64,000 nucleotides of DNA from Ganoderma boninense (taxonomy: Eukaryota; Basidiomycota; Agaricomycetes; Polyporales; Polyporaceae). The stretch covers positions 434,001 to 498,000 of the forward strand of contig CM035312.1 of assembly GCA_002900995.3 (NCBI GenBank). Direction: 5' to 3'. The notes beneath the pieces were generated by a model. It had not been told where the DNA came from. It was given only the letters and a program-made list of their open reading frames with translations, and made no database searches. This document shows positions 42,275 to 54,177 of this stretch, one piece after another. The first letter of the stretch is position 1. Each line of letters begins with the position of its first letter. The position numbers were made by a program, and so were the translations under genes.

Positions 42275-44839
42275 TCAGCAACTGCGAGAGCCGAACAACG
42301 AGCAAGCATATCGCGCACCTGTACGTCTCGCGGTGGAGGTATATCTCAGAGCAAGCTGACGTGCCGCGCAAGATCTCCAGCTCGCACTGCGCAACGGCGT
42401 TGCTGATGTCGAGGTTGAACGAGTCCGGACCGCACGCTGCACAGCGATGGCAATCATGGCGTCAATGACAACAAAGAAAGTTGGCGAGGAAGTTGAAGTG
42501 GAAACGCACTAGCAATGACAACGGTGCCCTCTCCGGCGCAGAAGTCCTTCACGATGGCTTGGAGCTTGGGGCGGCCGCAGTTCCGAGACACTCCAGGATG
42601 CTCAAGCTTGCTCTTGCCGCTCTGGATAGACGCACTGTCGCCTTCATCGACCACAGCAGTCGGGTCACTTGTCACGTAGTACGAGACGTCGATGGATAAT
42701 CCCTCCGGCCTAGCTTTGATGGCGCTGGAGATGACGTCGTCGAACCAGGACAGCCCATCTACACGGAAACGGTGAGGACGGGTAGAGAGATGTAAGGCCA
42801 AAGGAGCCACCTACCGTTGGTCCGGACAGCCCAGACCAGGTTGACCTTCCGGCATTTGGTTTCTTCCGCCTTGAATGAACGGACGAGGTCGAGAAGAAGC
42901 GGGACGACGAAGCTCACGCCTACATGCAGTGTCACGAATCTTTCAGCTCGCTCCACTTCCTGCCAAACACCAAAGAACGTACCCGATCCGCCCCCAAGAA
43001 GGAGTACCCGGTCATACGCCTTGAGGTTTCCCTCAAACCCGCCATACGGCCCGTCCAGGAGCACGCGCGACGTCTTCAACGCCCCGCTCTGCGCCACCGC
43101 CGCGAGCCGCGCAGTGATCCCGCCATGGACCCGCGCATACACCTCCATCACGCGCTCTCCATCGCTCTTGCCAGCGTTCCCTAACGCTTTGGTGTCGCCG
43201 ACGACGTCGGGCAGACTGGCGACGGTGAACGGGTGGGACGACGCCGCGTGGATGCCGAGGCCGAGGAAGCGGATGAAGAAGTGTTGTCCAGGCTTCCAGG
43301 CGACCTTGGTGGGGATGACGATCTTGACCATGTTCTCCGGGAGCATCTCGAAGGTCGCGACGGACCCGAGGCCGTTGTAGAACGTGCGGCCGGTGCGTGC
43401 GACCCAAGATGCGCCGTAGAGGGCGGCGGTCACCCAGAAGTAGTCCCTGGAGAACGGCACTCAGCAAGGAGCAATTGATAATGATCACGGTAAGAGACAG
43501 ACCAGGATGTGAGCTCGAAGTCGCAGTGGATGAAGAGAGCAGGAACAAAGATCGCGCTGGCGCTGTTTGCAAAAGTCAGGTTCGATCGCACGCGCAGAAA
43601 GAAGCACGGTGCCTCGTACATGAAATGTAATCTGGTCATGGTAATGAGTACTGCTTCACGACTACACATCATTCAGGACTTACTTCTTGAACGTCTCATA
43701 GTAGCGGTTCCTAATCGGGCCCCAGGACATGAAGACCATCCACGTCTGGCAAGTATTCATAAGTAACACACACTAAATGAAGCTGCCGCCGCATACACCT
43801 ACCTGCGGCACCAAAGCGGCGACACCAGTCCAGTACCACACCGTCGTGTCCCAGTAATAGACCATGTTGTGCTCGTGGATGGGCTTCACGATGAACGGGA
43901 ACGTGTGGACGAGGGATGTGACATCTACGAATGTGAAACTTCGTCAGCACCCTTCATGTACCTCTATGAAACGGGATAGACAAGAACGGCACACGCACAC
44001 ATAATCCACGCCGTCCACCGATGGTACACCTGCAGCTTCTCGTGCGACACGCCAGTGACCATGCTGATGAAGTTGACTTTGGTTCCGAGGACACTAAACC
44101 GGATCGTGCCACGATGTGCACCAGTGAGGCCCCAGCAGACGACAATGCATGAAGACAGGACACGTACAACAGGAAGGGCATGATCCCAATCGATATCCAC
44201 CCGGATCGCGTCGCGATCGGCCAGCTGTATCCCATCGCCGGGTTCGGCCAGATGTACGGATGGGCAGCGAACGTCAACGCTGGTGTCCCCGGTCAGTTCG
44301 CGCTCGCCCGACATCAAGGCATACTTATTTGTGGCCCACGCACCTGTAAAGAACACGACCATGCCAGTGATGAGCAGGATGGCGGTCAACGGCGGCGAAT
44401 AGTAGTCGAACATCGGGACGTGAAACTGCCTCGCGCCGATGGACCTCGAAGCTGCGACAACCTTGTTGTACAGCGGCACCTTTCGAGCAGCGTTACCGCT
44501 TCGAGAAGGTCAGTCTGGCAATTCTCGGAACGATGAGGATGAAGAGACGGCTCACATTGCACGCTGTCGCAGCTGGAAGAAGAGGTTGACGACGCCGAAG
44601 ACGAAGATCGCCGCGCAGAACAAGTACACAGTCGTCCTCCCATAGTCCCAGTCCGCCCGGTAGAACTTCTCGTGGGGGTCAGAAAACGTCCAAAGGCAGG
44701 CAGCAGTCCGAAATACACGTACGCTGTGCCAGCGAGCCTGAACCAACCAAATTTCCTCGGGAGTCATCAATGTGAAGTTCCACGAAGGAACCCTAGATCC
44801 GTGCCAGAGCACAGGATGTGAAAGCCACACGAGAGGCAT
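42275..44839 (-). CDS. Ferric reductase-type transmembrane oxidoreductase (FRE family)
   Basis: Membrane haem/FAD/NADPH oxidoreductase that reduces extracellular iron or copper. The exons join in the usual order: N-terminus with DYGRTTVYLFCAAIFVFGVV, helix AILLITGMVVFFT, then (after an intron) LTFAAHPYIWPN and WPIATRSGWISIGIMPFL, TGVSHEKLQVYHRWTAWIM with haem-ligand His, VTSLVHTFPFIV, WGPIRNRYYETFKK, IHCDFELTSWDYFW, then FAD-binding HPFTVAS and the NAD-binding glycine motif GGGSGTFF. The C-terminal exon, CGPDSFNLDISNAV, ends ETYSC (stop at 42275 through a last short intron). Start taken at MPLVWLSHPV (44839); an in-frame ATG at 44956 is an alternative. Every intron has GT..AG. No lesion was seen. 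Pseudogene pieces at 33.2 and 39.0 kb derive from it. Confidence 0.88.
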
Positions 44840-47213
44840 GGTGTTCGTCAACGCGCAGATGAAAAAGCAGAGAGCAGACGAGCTATTGAGGGTGAGGGAA
44901 TGAGACAGCAAGTGTCGAGGCTTCAACGGCTCCAACGGTCGCTTCACGGCCGTCAAGGGGTAGCTTTTGTACCGTCACGCACCGTTACGAAAGTCGTCAC
45001 GACTGGATGAAAGCGCACATGGGGAAGACCGGAAGACCCTCCAGGCTCCAGAAAATCTGCTGACGGGTATCCAAGCGAATGGCGAAGCCCGGCAGCACGG
45101 GGAAACGATGGATAAATGGCATCCGCAATTCCCGCACTAGTCCGAATCGTTGCACGATTTCGCACAGAGCGGATGAGAGATTGGAAATACAGGCAGCTCG
45201 AGAGCCCTTCTTGGTACCTGTGACGCTGCTTGAAGGTAACAAAAAGAGCTAGAAGGGTCCTGAAATTTGTTTACAGCAACAACGGAGGTCTAGGAGCTGC
45301 CACAGTCACGTCCCTCCCATGGGCTGAGAGGGAGTCGACTCTTCGTGGTGAGGGGACCATGACACGAGTCCACAAGGAATTTGAGTTCAGGCAAAGTCCA
45401 AGCAGACTGCAATCCGCGTTCCTTCACGGAGTATTAGCGTGTGTATGGAGAATCGAAATAACGGATACTTACGTTACGGGGTAGCTCGCGCCGTGGCGCC
45501 ATAGCATCCGCAAAAACATCCTTTTTTCCATCAGCAAAATGTGGCGTACCGGAACATGTCGGGTGCCCAGACAACTATGCGACGCTTGCGCAACCTGGGG
45601 AGCGAGTGAGGCGAAGAGGCACCTACCCCGGACACCCCCAGAGCAACTCCCAATGACACCGCCAGGACTGACCATCTGAAGACGCACCTCTATACTGGAG
45701 ACTGGTCCTGCTAGCTAGCGAGCACACGATGTACTATGCGCTCTTGCGGCCAGAGATGAGCGAGGGACCAACCTCGTAGCAGCGTCCATGGCAGAGGCTG
45801 TCTGAAGGCCAGAGGAGAGTGTTGCGTCCCGTGTGGAGGGAGATCTCCAGAATCATTAGCCAAGAGCGACCATGCAAGAGGATAGCATATAAGAGGACGT
45901 TGTTCATGCACTGAAACAATCGCAAGTCCTAGGGAGTCGTCAATAATGGTGTGCTTGTAGGCGAGGGGGACGCATGAGGTGGGCTCACCAAAATCACAGG
46001 CGTGCCAACGAGTCTCATTGGGTGAGAGCATCTGAGGACAGCATCAGGACAAAACTTATTATTTTGAGCTTCCAACGGCGTGTTTCCCCTCGGAGAAGTG
46101 GGAAGACGTGGACGCGCCATCGAGGCAAAAATGCCGCAGGGAGGGAGTAGGAAGTGAATGTTAAGCATTCGGCATCATGTCGAGGGAACGATGAAGAAAA
46201 CAAGTCCGGGGAAGAGAGATAGAGTATGCGGAATGTATCTGAGTGGAGGGTGGAGGTCAGAGGGAAGGAGGTGGTCAGGAAGGAAGAAGGCCTGAGACAA
46301 GTTTACCGAGACAGCCCGAAGTCTCTAAGTAAGCGACCGAGGCATTTTCGCCTATGCTTACGAAATCACTGCTCCCCATCCATCAAACACTGTAAGGCGC
46401 GCTGGCTCTGCTCTCAGCACTTGCAAAGTACGGGTCATTCGCTCTAGTCGTTGGTTCGAATCCGACTATGAGTCGTCGTTCACCTTTTCTTTTTCTCCTG
46501 TTAATGCCAGCGAAGCAGAGGCGCGCCGTCCAAAGCAAGTCCATGATATCCGTGGCAGACCCCCGACACCGCCGTATAACTTGAAGTACACCTCCACATT
46601 GCATGCGTTTCTTCACATTCTCAAGATCTCCTTCGGTGAGGATGCGGATTACGCGTTTAAGTTTGAGGCTTTAAGGGCTTAGGTCAGTCGCTGATGATAC
46701 GTATGTTGGCAGTATCCTTCGATTTTGATCTGTACCGCTGCGTCTACTCTCCATAGCCCAAAGGGTAGGTCGCTGCTAGATATATCGCCTCGTTGTTGAT
46801 GAAGAAGGATGCAGCCAAGGGAGCACGAGTCGCTGTGGCTTTGTTCATCGCGACAACCACGCACGCTCGGAACGAGAATGTATGACCTGTGCGCCTCCCC
46901 TCCAAAAGGACCGTACACGGGTATCGAGTTACAACTTTGGGGTTCCTTGGCCAGATGTGTGTACTATTGCACAAAGCCTTGATGCCTCCGAGGCAGTGCA
47001 CTGAATCAGTCGCACAGTCCATACTAGTACACGACGTCTACACGTAATACAAGTAATATACTCTATAAAGCCAGCCTTGGTTATAAACCACCATGATGCA
47101 CGTTCTCCAGTGAGTCCCCTATGTTCTACATGTACGAAATGCGAACCGAGTGAGACGGTATCAGATGGTCCACATTTCCGACATGCTCAAGCCATCCCGC
47201 GGTGAATAGCGTT
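44840..47213. other. Intergenic, mostly featureless
   Basis: 2.4 kb between two minus-strand genes. Several minus-strand open stretches (for example near 45730-46030) show no recognisable family or convincing splice series. A tRNA-like T arm near 46450 is listed separately. 46690-47213 is the 3' flank of the helicase gene and is duplicated at 38.44 kb. Confidence 0.45.
46390..46475 (+). other. tRNA-like T arm / B box (tRNA or SINE relic)
   Basis: GTTGG TTCGAAT CCGAC (46450-46466) forms a perfect 5-bp T stem with a canonical loop and B box GGTTCGAATCC. The upstream part contains TGGCTCTGC, weakly A-box-like, but no acceptor or anticodon stem could be paired. It is probably a tRNA-derived fragment. 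Confidence 0.35.
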
Positions 47214-50200
47214 CTACCAGTCGTTATCGCCCCCACCAGATTCCCATGTTTCCGCGCCCCGGTCGACGTTCGCCTCGGCCTCCATGTCCTCTTCAGGCGG
47301 CAGTTGAGCCATGACCGCATTCATGTCCGCCGCGATCGCCTCGCGCAGCTCGTCGACATAGTCTGCATCGTCGAGCACCGCCGCATTGACGTTCCACGTC
47401 GGGGCGTCCCCTCGCCAGCCGTTGTTCGTGTGTATGTAGTTCATGAACGCACGCCAAAGCGGATCGACGGAGAGGATGGGGGCATCGCCGACGACGATGA
47501 GCAACGCCTTCGCGCGGGTCATCGCGACTATGGGAAGTGAGGGTCGCTGAGTGGACATTCAGATGCAGCAGTGGAGCGGCGTACCGTTGAATCGTCTAGC
47601 ATTCGAAAGGAAGCCAAGGGCGAACTTGGCATCGTACGCGAGCAAGTCTCCGCTGCTCCGCACGGTAGAGACGATGATCACCTTGCGCTCCTGATGCACA
47701 TACATTGCGTCAGTAAGCAACGTGCGTGAAGTGCAGTACATGGAATGGCAGCACGGACCTGGCCTTGGAACTCCTCGACACTCCCGACCTTCACGTCGAC
47801 GAGGTTCGCCAGCCGCAGCAGCTGCCGGATCTTCCGCACCTGCGCATGGTACGGCGTGATGACCCCAATATCGCCTGGCACTGTAACACGAGTGAAATTC
47901 AGCGCACAAGAGCAGTTGCAATCGCCACAACATGACTTACAAACGGGGAACTTGCGGTCCTGCACGAGGGACATAACGTACGCCTTGACCTGGATGGCCT
48001 CGTCGATGTTGAACCACGACGGCGAGCTCGCTTCGCGCTCGTTCTTGCCCGAGATCGCGTGGAACACGACAGGGAACTCCGGGGAGACGAGCTGCGGCGA
48101 CCGCAGGAACGTGTTGATCGTGGCCGCAGAGCCACACACCTCCAGCTCGCTGTCGTAGAATTTCTCGTTGGGGTACCGCAGGATCGCCGCGTGCGACCGG
48201 TAGTTCTTCACGAGCTTCACGAACCTGCAGCATACGACGAATCCGGTCAGCTCTCGAGGACGAAGAATCAAGGTGAAAAGGAGCGAAGACACGCACGAGC
48301 GGCCGCGCCCCTGTTCGCTGCTGTACAACGGCCTGTCCATGAGACGCTCCAGGAAGCTCTTCTCGAGCCCGAACTCGCGCGCCATGCTGGAGCGGATGAC
48401 GGGCCCAAGTTGCTTCGGGTCCCCCGACAGGATGACGCGCGTGTTCTCGGCGAGCAGAGGCTTGATCGCTACCAGCATCTCGGGCTCCGACGCCTGCCCG
48501 GCCTCGTCGACGAAGACGTGCGTGAAATGGCCTGCCGGCATGCCGATGTTGTACGCGAAGGAGGCGTTGATGCAGGTCGAGACGATGACGCGGAAGTGCC
48601 GGAGCTTGTCCATCGACGGGAGCGCAAACATGTTCCCTGGCGGGCGATACGTGTACGCCAACAGCTCTGTAGGGACGGAGGCGGGGTTGCGTGCCGCCGC
48701 GTTGCAGCGGAACAGATCCTCTGGAGTCAGGCCCTCCTTCATGAGCCGCTCCGCGATGATGTCGGCGGCGCTGTTGCTCGGGGCGCACGCAAGGATGATC
48801 GCATCTGGCTGCTCGTGCAAGAGCTGCAGAATCGCTTCGACAAGCGTGACAGTCTTCCCTGTCCCTGGGCTGCAGGCGTGGTCGCCTGTTAGTACCACCG
48901 ACAGGAGTCACGACCAGTGCTGCACTTACGGTCCGAAGAGGACGAAGGGAGCGCGCGCAGGGCGGAGCTGCAGGATCGACTCCACTGCAGCAAGCTGCGG
49001 GGGGTTGCTTCCAATGGAGGTGTTGAATAGGCTGAGCCGCGAGTCTGTGCCTGCGACCGGGCTCTCCAGGCCCTCATCTCCAGGGTCCGGGAAGAGCAAG
49101 CGGCGAGGTGACCCTATGGTCGCCACAATTGCTTGGTGCATCCGTCGAAGCGGAGTCCGGTTGAGCTGGAACCGGACGTTGTAGTATCTGCTCGCGCCCG
49201 GAAAGTCTGCGTGAAAAGACACGCGAACTTCCTCTTGTCGAATGTCGTGCACGATCCCCTTGAAAGTCCTTCCTCCCCCGCCTTCTTGCACGAGTATGAC
49301 ATCACCTGGTGACTAGCCGTGAGCAATGAGCAATAACTTAGCCTGTTCAGACATACCGATTGTCACACTTGGACGTCCTTCGGCAAGACCATATATATGT
49401 AGGCTTCAAGTCCTGTAAGAGCGTGCGCTCTAGATTTAACTGCATCGAAAGCCTACCTGTACAGTCGCCCTTCCATATTGAACTGCACATCTCGCATGTC
49501 GTACATTCGAAGGTCATCCCTGCAAAACAGCATCACTTCAAGCCCAGATCTATAGAAACTCGTAAATCACGCTTACACCATCCGAGACTCTTCAATCCAC
49601 AGAAGAACGGGGAAGAAAGGCTGGTAGTTCTCCAACGACAAAGGATCCGTGATGTATTCTTGAGATAGTCGGAGGAAGATTTCGGGGTGAGTCCCGCTCT
49701 GGAGGACGTCCGCGAGGGCAACCGGGATGTTGAATGGCAGGAGGTCGCGGGACCACTTAGTGGGGCGGCCTCTTGGCGGGAGGTCTCCAGCGAGGACGTC
49801 GGTGTTTTCGTCCCATCGCACGCGCCGTGAGCGAATGTAGGGGGTAACCGACTTGAGCACCTCGCGGTCTGCAGCCTCGCCTACAAGGGCGAGGAGTCGT
49901 CGTGCGATCACGAATTCCCGCCCCGATAGCCCTTGGAAGGTGAATTCCAGCCGCGCCTCATACCTTCCCCTACCTCCATGGCGAAACAAGATTGGTATGG
50001 TGACTTCCGCCCCCGGGGTAAGTGAGGTATTCGCCCGACAGAGTGGTTTGAATCTAAGCGAATGTGGATCATCAGCAGGAGTACTCGCGCAAGTCAAGAT
50101 CCCAAGGCTGCACTTACAGACTGGAATGGTTGGAGATGCGAGCTCTGACCGACGTCCTCACGAGAGTGACGTGTTTATCAGAGGACAAGGAGAGCTCAAG

Positions 50201-50629
50201 CCGTCTGCCGGCGGCGGCCTCGTCTACGTCGATGGCGCCAAAGTCGACCCCGGTGTCGAAGTGGGAAACACTTACACCCTGTTTATCGCTCTCCGCAAGC
50301 TCGTACGCAGCCCGGAGGGACGCCAACTCCTCGTGTCTACGATGCGATTCTCCAGCCAAGTGGGCGGCCCACTTGGTCGAGCTGACGGTGACGGAGCAAG
50401 GGGGACACCTGATGAGCTCGCCGGTGACAATTCGACTCGGTGGTGCGGCCTTGGACGCATTCTCCAAGTGTTTCCATGACCGGATATGTGACGAGAAATT
50501 GGATGCAGGAGAGCATATGACCACACACAGTTCGCAGAGGCAGACGTCGTGGTTGCCTAGGCAAGAGGGGTCGTTGCAGCCGCCGCCGTAGAGAACGTTG
50601 CCGCAGTAATTGGAGCTAGTGAGAGACAT
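47214..50629 (-). CDS. SDE3/MOV10-type SF1B RNA helicase with N-terminal zinc fingers
   Basis: Multi-exon UPF1-like helicase. The N-terminus has Cys/His clusters (CNDPSC..CLCELC..H..H and a second [10 protein letters not shown] finger). The middle beta-barrel region includes [16 protein letters not shown] and [14 protein letters not shown]. The Walker A loop GPPGTGKT is split by an intron near 48885-48929 (phase 2), and further motifs are [19 protein letters not shown] (motif II), [10 protein letters not shown] (III), VKNYRSH (IV), [10 protein letters not shown] and [12 protein letters not shown] (V), and NARRFNVAMTRAK (VI). The acidic C-terminus ends GGGDNDW. By family, an ATP-dependent 5'-3' RNA helicase involved in post-transcriptional silencing or transposon control (SDE3 in plants, MOV10 in animals). 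Start at 50629 ([10 protein letters not shown]). About 1000 residues. Confidence 0.88.
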
Positions 50630-50886
50630 GGGTGGGGAGAGGAACCTCGAATACGAAGTTTGCCGTGCGTTATAAAGGAATGCCAGAACCAGGTAATCAG
50701 GTAAATTGCCGTAGACTTCTCCGAACCTTACCGCAGCACAATCGATATGCTGCTCACATCCAGCGGAGAAGCCGACGCAGTAAACACAGCCTCATATGGA
50801 TACAAGAAAAGCGGGTCCTACTCGTCCATGCGTCCGAACCCGAAGCTTCAAGTGTACATGACCAAGTCCGCAGCGTCCCCCAGCCT

Positions 50887-52311
50887 TCAGCGGTAGTCCG
50901 GCGACAGAGGGAAAGGCGTCTCTGGGAAGTCCCTCCGCACCGCCCGCATCTCCCCCGCAGTCACGACCACCCTCCGCGCCTGTACGATGACCGTCCCGCG
51001 ATTCCCTGCCTCGACCTCCGGCTCCGGCTCGACGGCCTCAGCCACCGTCGGCGAGCCCGTGCCCACCGACACCCACTGGCTAGCCCCGCTACCCCGCACG
51101 GGGTACATCTGCGACGTCGCCGACGACGGCACGGGTGATTCGGTTGCCGGCCCGCTCGCGAAGCTGGTCTGTTGCGAGCGCGCGCTCGACGACGGAGTGG
51201 AGAGGCTGAGACTGAGGTGGAGGGCTGCGGGTGTGTGCAGCAGCCGCGGTCGTTGCGTGCGGAGGGACGATCCCGATCTTCCTTCCGCGGACGCCTGGGA
51301 AAGCCTGAAAGAACGGGCAGGGGGTCCTGCAGAGTTCGTGTTCAACGCCGCCAGTGCGAGGCTGCGCTGCGACTGTACTTCGCCCTTAGACTCCACGGTA
51401 GATGCAGCCGCGGCAGGGGCTCCCGCGTCTGGCACGGAGGAGATTGAGATTGAAGGGACGGAAGGCGAAGAGAAGGGCTTGGCTTCGGGCTGTGGTCCGT
51501 GACGATCAGCCTTCTTGCCGTTGAGGGACGTCGCGGTTGCGATCCGGGGCCAGCGAGAAGAACTGCCCGAGCCTAGTGGGAAACGCCCGCGACCACGTTT
51601 GAGGAACATCGGTAGGCGTAGCACAAACTTGCGACTCTGAGGTGAGCGGATAATCGCAAACGCTGCGGCAAGAAGCACCGCAGCGCCGACCAGCCCTCCC
51701 ACAACCACGCCCGTATCCTTGGTGCTAGCAACTGCAGCAGAAGAGTTGAGGGTGATGACAGAGGGGAGTGGCGTGAATCCTAAAAGGGTATTGGTGGAGA
51801 TGGTGGACGAAACAAAGAGACCCGATACGGGTATGGTGGCTACCGGAGTCGAAGAGGTGAAGGGCGGGGCCGGAGGAGGTAATGCATCTAGGCAGGACGA
51901 ATTTACCCCACGGCCCACGAAGAATTCTGGGGATGTAGCGAAAATCCCGGTCCCGTTGGCCTTGAGCACATACCATCCCGATGGAACGTTGACCAGCGGC
52001 CACGTGAAGGTCAGGTCCGTCGCCGCAATGTCACCTGCGATGAGGAAGGATGTAGCGTCGCGCCTCACTTTGACCATCCTAGCGAGGGTATGGATCTGCA
52101 AAGGATGTGCCTGGGAGATGGCAAGCGTGAATGGTTCAGGCGGACCATGATAGCTCCAGGAGACGGTCGCGGGGGCACATGTCAAGCTGTTGGGGAGTGC
52201 GAAGAATGAAAAGGGCCCTTGTGGCGGTTGGGTCGGGGCAGGAAGGGGGACAGGCGCTGCTTCGGATGGGCTGCAGACAGAGCAACCTATCGGGTTCGGA
52301 GAGGCGGCCAT
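50887..52311 (-). CDS. Receptor-like single-pass membrane protein 6
   Basis: A single-exon frame of 474 residues. The N-terminus has CSVCSPSEAAPVPLPAPT. The ectodomain, a divergent version of the family domain, reads FSFFALPNSLTCAPATVSW, SYHGPPEPFTLAIS, FTWPLVNVPSGWYVLKANGT and GVNSSCL. The helix TGVVVGGLVGAAVLLAAAFA is followed by a basic stretch (SRKFVLRLPMFLKRGRGR). The Ser-rich tail has SSATSQMYPVRGSGASQW and ends GEMRAVRRDFPETPFPLSP, features shared with the 4.3 kb gene and not with the PPxY group. It defines a second tail type of the same family. Function unknown. Confidence 0.72.
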   Translation of the reverse strand: MAASPNPIGCSVCSPSEAAPVPLPAPTQPPQGPFSFFALPNSLTCAPATVSWSYHGPPEPFTLAISQAHPLQIHTLARMVKVRRDATSFLIAGDIAATDLTFTWPLVNVPSGWYVLKANGTGIFATSPEFFVGRGVNSSCLDALPPPAPPFTSSTPVATIPVSGLFVSSTISTNTLLGFTPLPSVITLNSSAAVASTKDTGVVVGGLVGAAVLLAAAFAIIRSPQSRKFVLRLPMFLKRGRGRFPLGSGSSSRWPRIATATSLNGKKADRHGPQPEAKPFSSPSVPSISISSVPDAGAPAAAASTVESKGEVQSQRSLALAALNTNSAGPPARSFRLSQASAEGRSGSSLRTQRPRLLHTPAALHLSLSLSTPSSSARSQQTSFASGPATESPVPSSATSQMYPVRGSGASQWVSVGTGSPTVAEAVEPEPEVEAGNRGTVIVQARRVVVTAGEMRAVRRDFPETPFPLSPDYR

Positions 52312-52727
52312 ACTGCGAGTCCATCAGGCGGGGGGATGTGAGGAGCCCTCCATAAATGAGGGGCAGGTGCGGATGACTCAAATGCAACCGGGTCAGCTAT
52401 GCAGGCAGCTGTTGCCGTCAAGCCATCGAACCTTGGAGGAAGGGAAAGGTCGGGGTATATAAAGTATCAGCTTCCGGATTCCCTACGAGGCTTGCCACTT
52501 CTACTCACCTGTTCGCACTGCGCGCGCCACGGTCGCGACAGCCGCCAACATGGGTCCGAGGATTGAATGACAGTCGACCTGTCGTCAATGGGTCGGTGAC
52601 TTACCGTTGCACGCAAGTGCAATCAAAAGCTGTGCCCTTCTCTTCCAGTCACCTGCCAGAAGGGAGAATGAAAAGAAATATAGGAGCTATTATACGAGTA
52701 CAAGTCCGCAGGCAGCCGACATCTACA
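52312..52727. other. Promoter region of receptor-like gene 6 and 3' flank of RPT6
   Basis: No gene seen. A tatataaag sequence near 52456 lies on the plus strand; no assigned transcript uses it. Confidence 0.4.
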
Positions 52728-54177
52728 TCATGAGAAGAGCTTGTTCACGGACGTGTTCCCTTCCTGATTCTTCTTCAGCACCTGCAGGACGCGAACGTTA
52801 GACCGATTCGAAAAAGAGGTGATCTGCAACACCGACCTTCGCAACCGCGAACTCAAAGTCTTCCTGAGTGACGTGTTGCCGGCGTTCCCGCAGCGCGTAC
52901 ATCCCAGCCTCGGTGCAGATACCGCGCACCTCGGCACCAGAGCACTGTCCCATCTTCTCCGCCAGAGCGCGGAGGTTTATGCCCCGCTGCAACGACATCT
53001 GTGGGAACGCCTCCGTCAGCCCGACAACGAACGACAATAGCCCCCGGGGCCACAGCCAGCGAACCCGAACGGAAACCAGACGCCACGCACCTTCCGCGAG
53101 TGGATGCGCAGGATCGCGACACGCGCCTCGGGCCCCGGCGGCGGGAACTCGATCTTCCTGTCGATCCGACCAGGCCGAAGCAGGGCCGAGTCGAGGATGT
53201 CTATCCGGTTCGTCGCCATGATGACCTTGATGTTCTTCGTCGACTCGAACCCGTCCAGCTGGTTCAGCAGCTCCAGCATCGTCCGCTGCACCTCCGAGTC
53301 GCCGCCGCCCGACCCGCTCTCCCCGCGCGAGGACCCGATCGAGTCGATCTCGTCCATGAAGATGATGCTCGGCGCGTGCTCGCGCGCCATCACGAACAGC
53401 TCGCGCACCATCCGCGAGCCCTCGCCGATGTACTTCTGCACGAGCTCGGACCCGGAGACACGGATGAACTTGCAGTCGGTGTGGTGCGCCACTGCACGCG
53501 CGAGGAGCGTCTTGCCGGTACCCGGGGGGCCGTAGAGGAGGACACCCTTGGGCTGGGCAATGCCGAGGGACTCGAAGAGTTCGGGGTGCTTGACGGGCAG
53601 CTCGATGACCTCTTTGATCTCCTTAATTTGCTTGTCGAGACCACCGACCATCTCATACGTGCTGTCTGGGACCTTCTCGACCATCATAAGCGAGACGAGC
53701 GGATCGACCTTGTTGGGGAGTATTTTGTGTATTGTGTAGGAGTCGGAGCGGAGGGCGATGCGCAACGACGGTGTTAACGACGCGACGTCGATCTCCGAGT
53801 CGAAATCCACGACTACGCGTAACGTTAAGCTCGGCTGTGAGGTCAAAATAATGCTACGCACTGTATTTCCCCTCCGGCTGTACCTTGACGAGGACCTTGT
53901 TCTTGCCCATGACCTTCACAACCTCCCCGACGTAACTCCCCGGCTCGTGTAGTAGTTGCAGCTCCTCCCGCAGCAACCGCACTGTATATATGTAAGTACA
54001 CACCTATTTCATGGCGGGTGCTCACTGACCTCTTGCGTTGAGAGCATTTCGTTGCGCCTCGAGACGGCGTAAGTTCTGTGTCTTCTGGTTGATCTCGAGC
54101 TCCGCCGCTTCAATCTTGGCCTGATAGTATGGCTTAAGCCCAGACGATGGCGAGGGTGTGAGAATAGCCCCAGGCAT
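52728..54177 (-). CDS. RPT6: 26S proteasome regulatory subunit 8, AAA ATPase RPT6
   Basis: One of six ATPases of the proteasome base, which unfold ubiquitinated substrates. ATG at 54177: [18 protein letters not shown]. The N-terminal coiled coil is [20 protein letters not shown]; then [17 protein letters not shown] (OB domain), [20 protein letters not shown], Walker A GPPGTGKT, Walker [12 protein letters not shown], the R-finger region [13 protein letters not shown] and [20 protein letters not shown]. The last exons are [21 protein letters not shown] and, after a short intron, [17 protein letters not shown] (stop at 52728). A readthrough of the last intron would give a wrong end. All motifs intact; this is a housekeeping gene. 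Confidence 0.95.

Noticed and set aside
47678..48911. Two long overlapping minus-strand frames in the helicase gene
   Set aside because: Only the frame with the helicase motifs is real; the other is its frame-shifted shadow.
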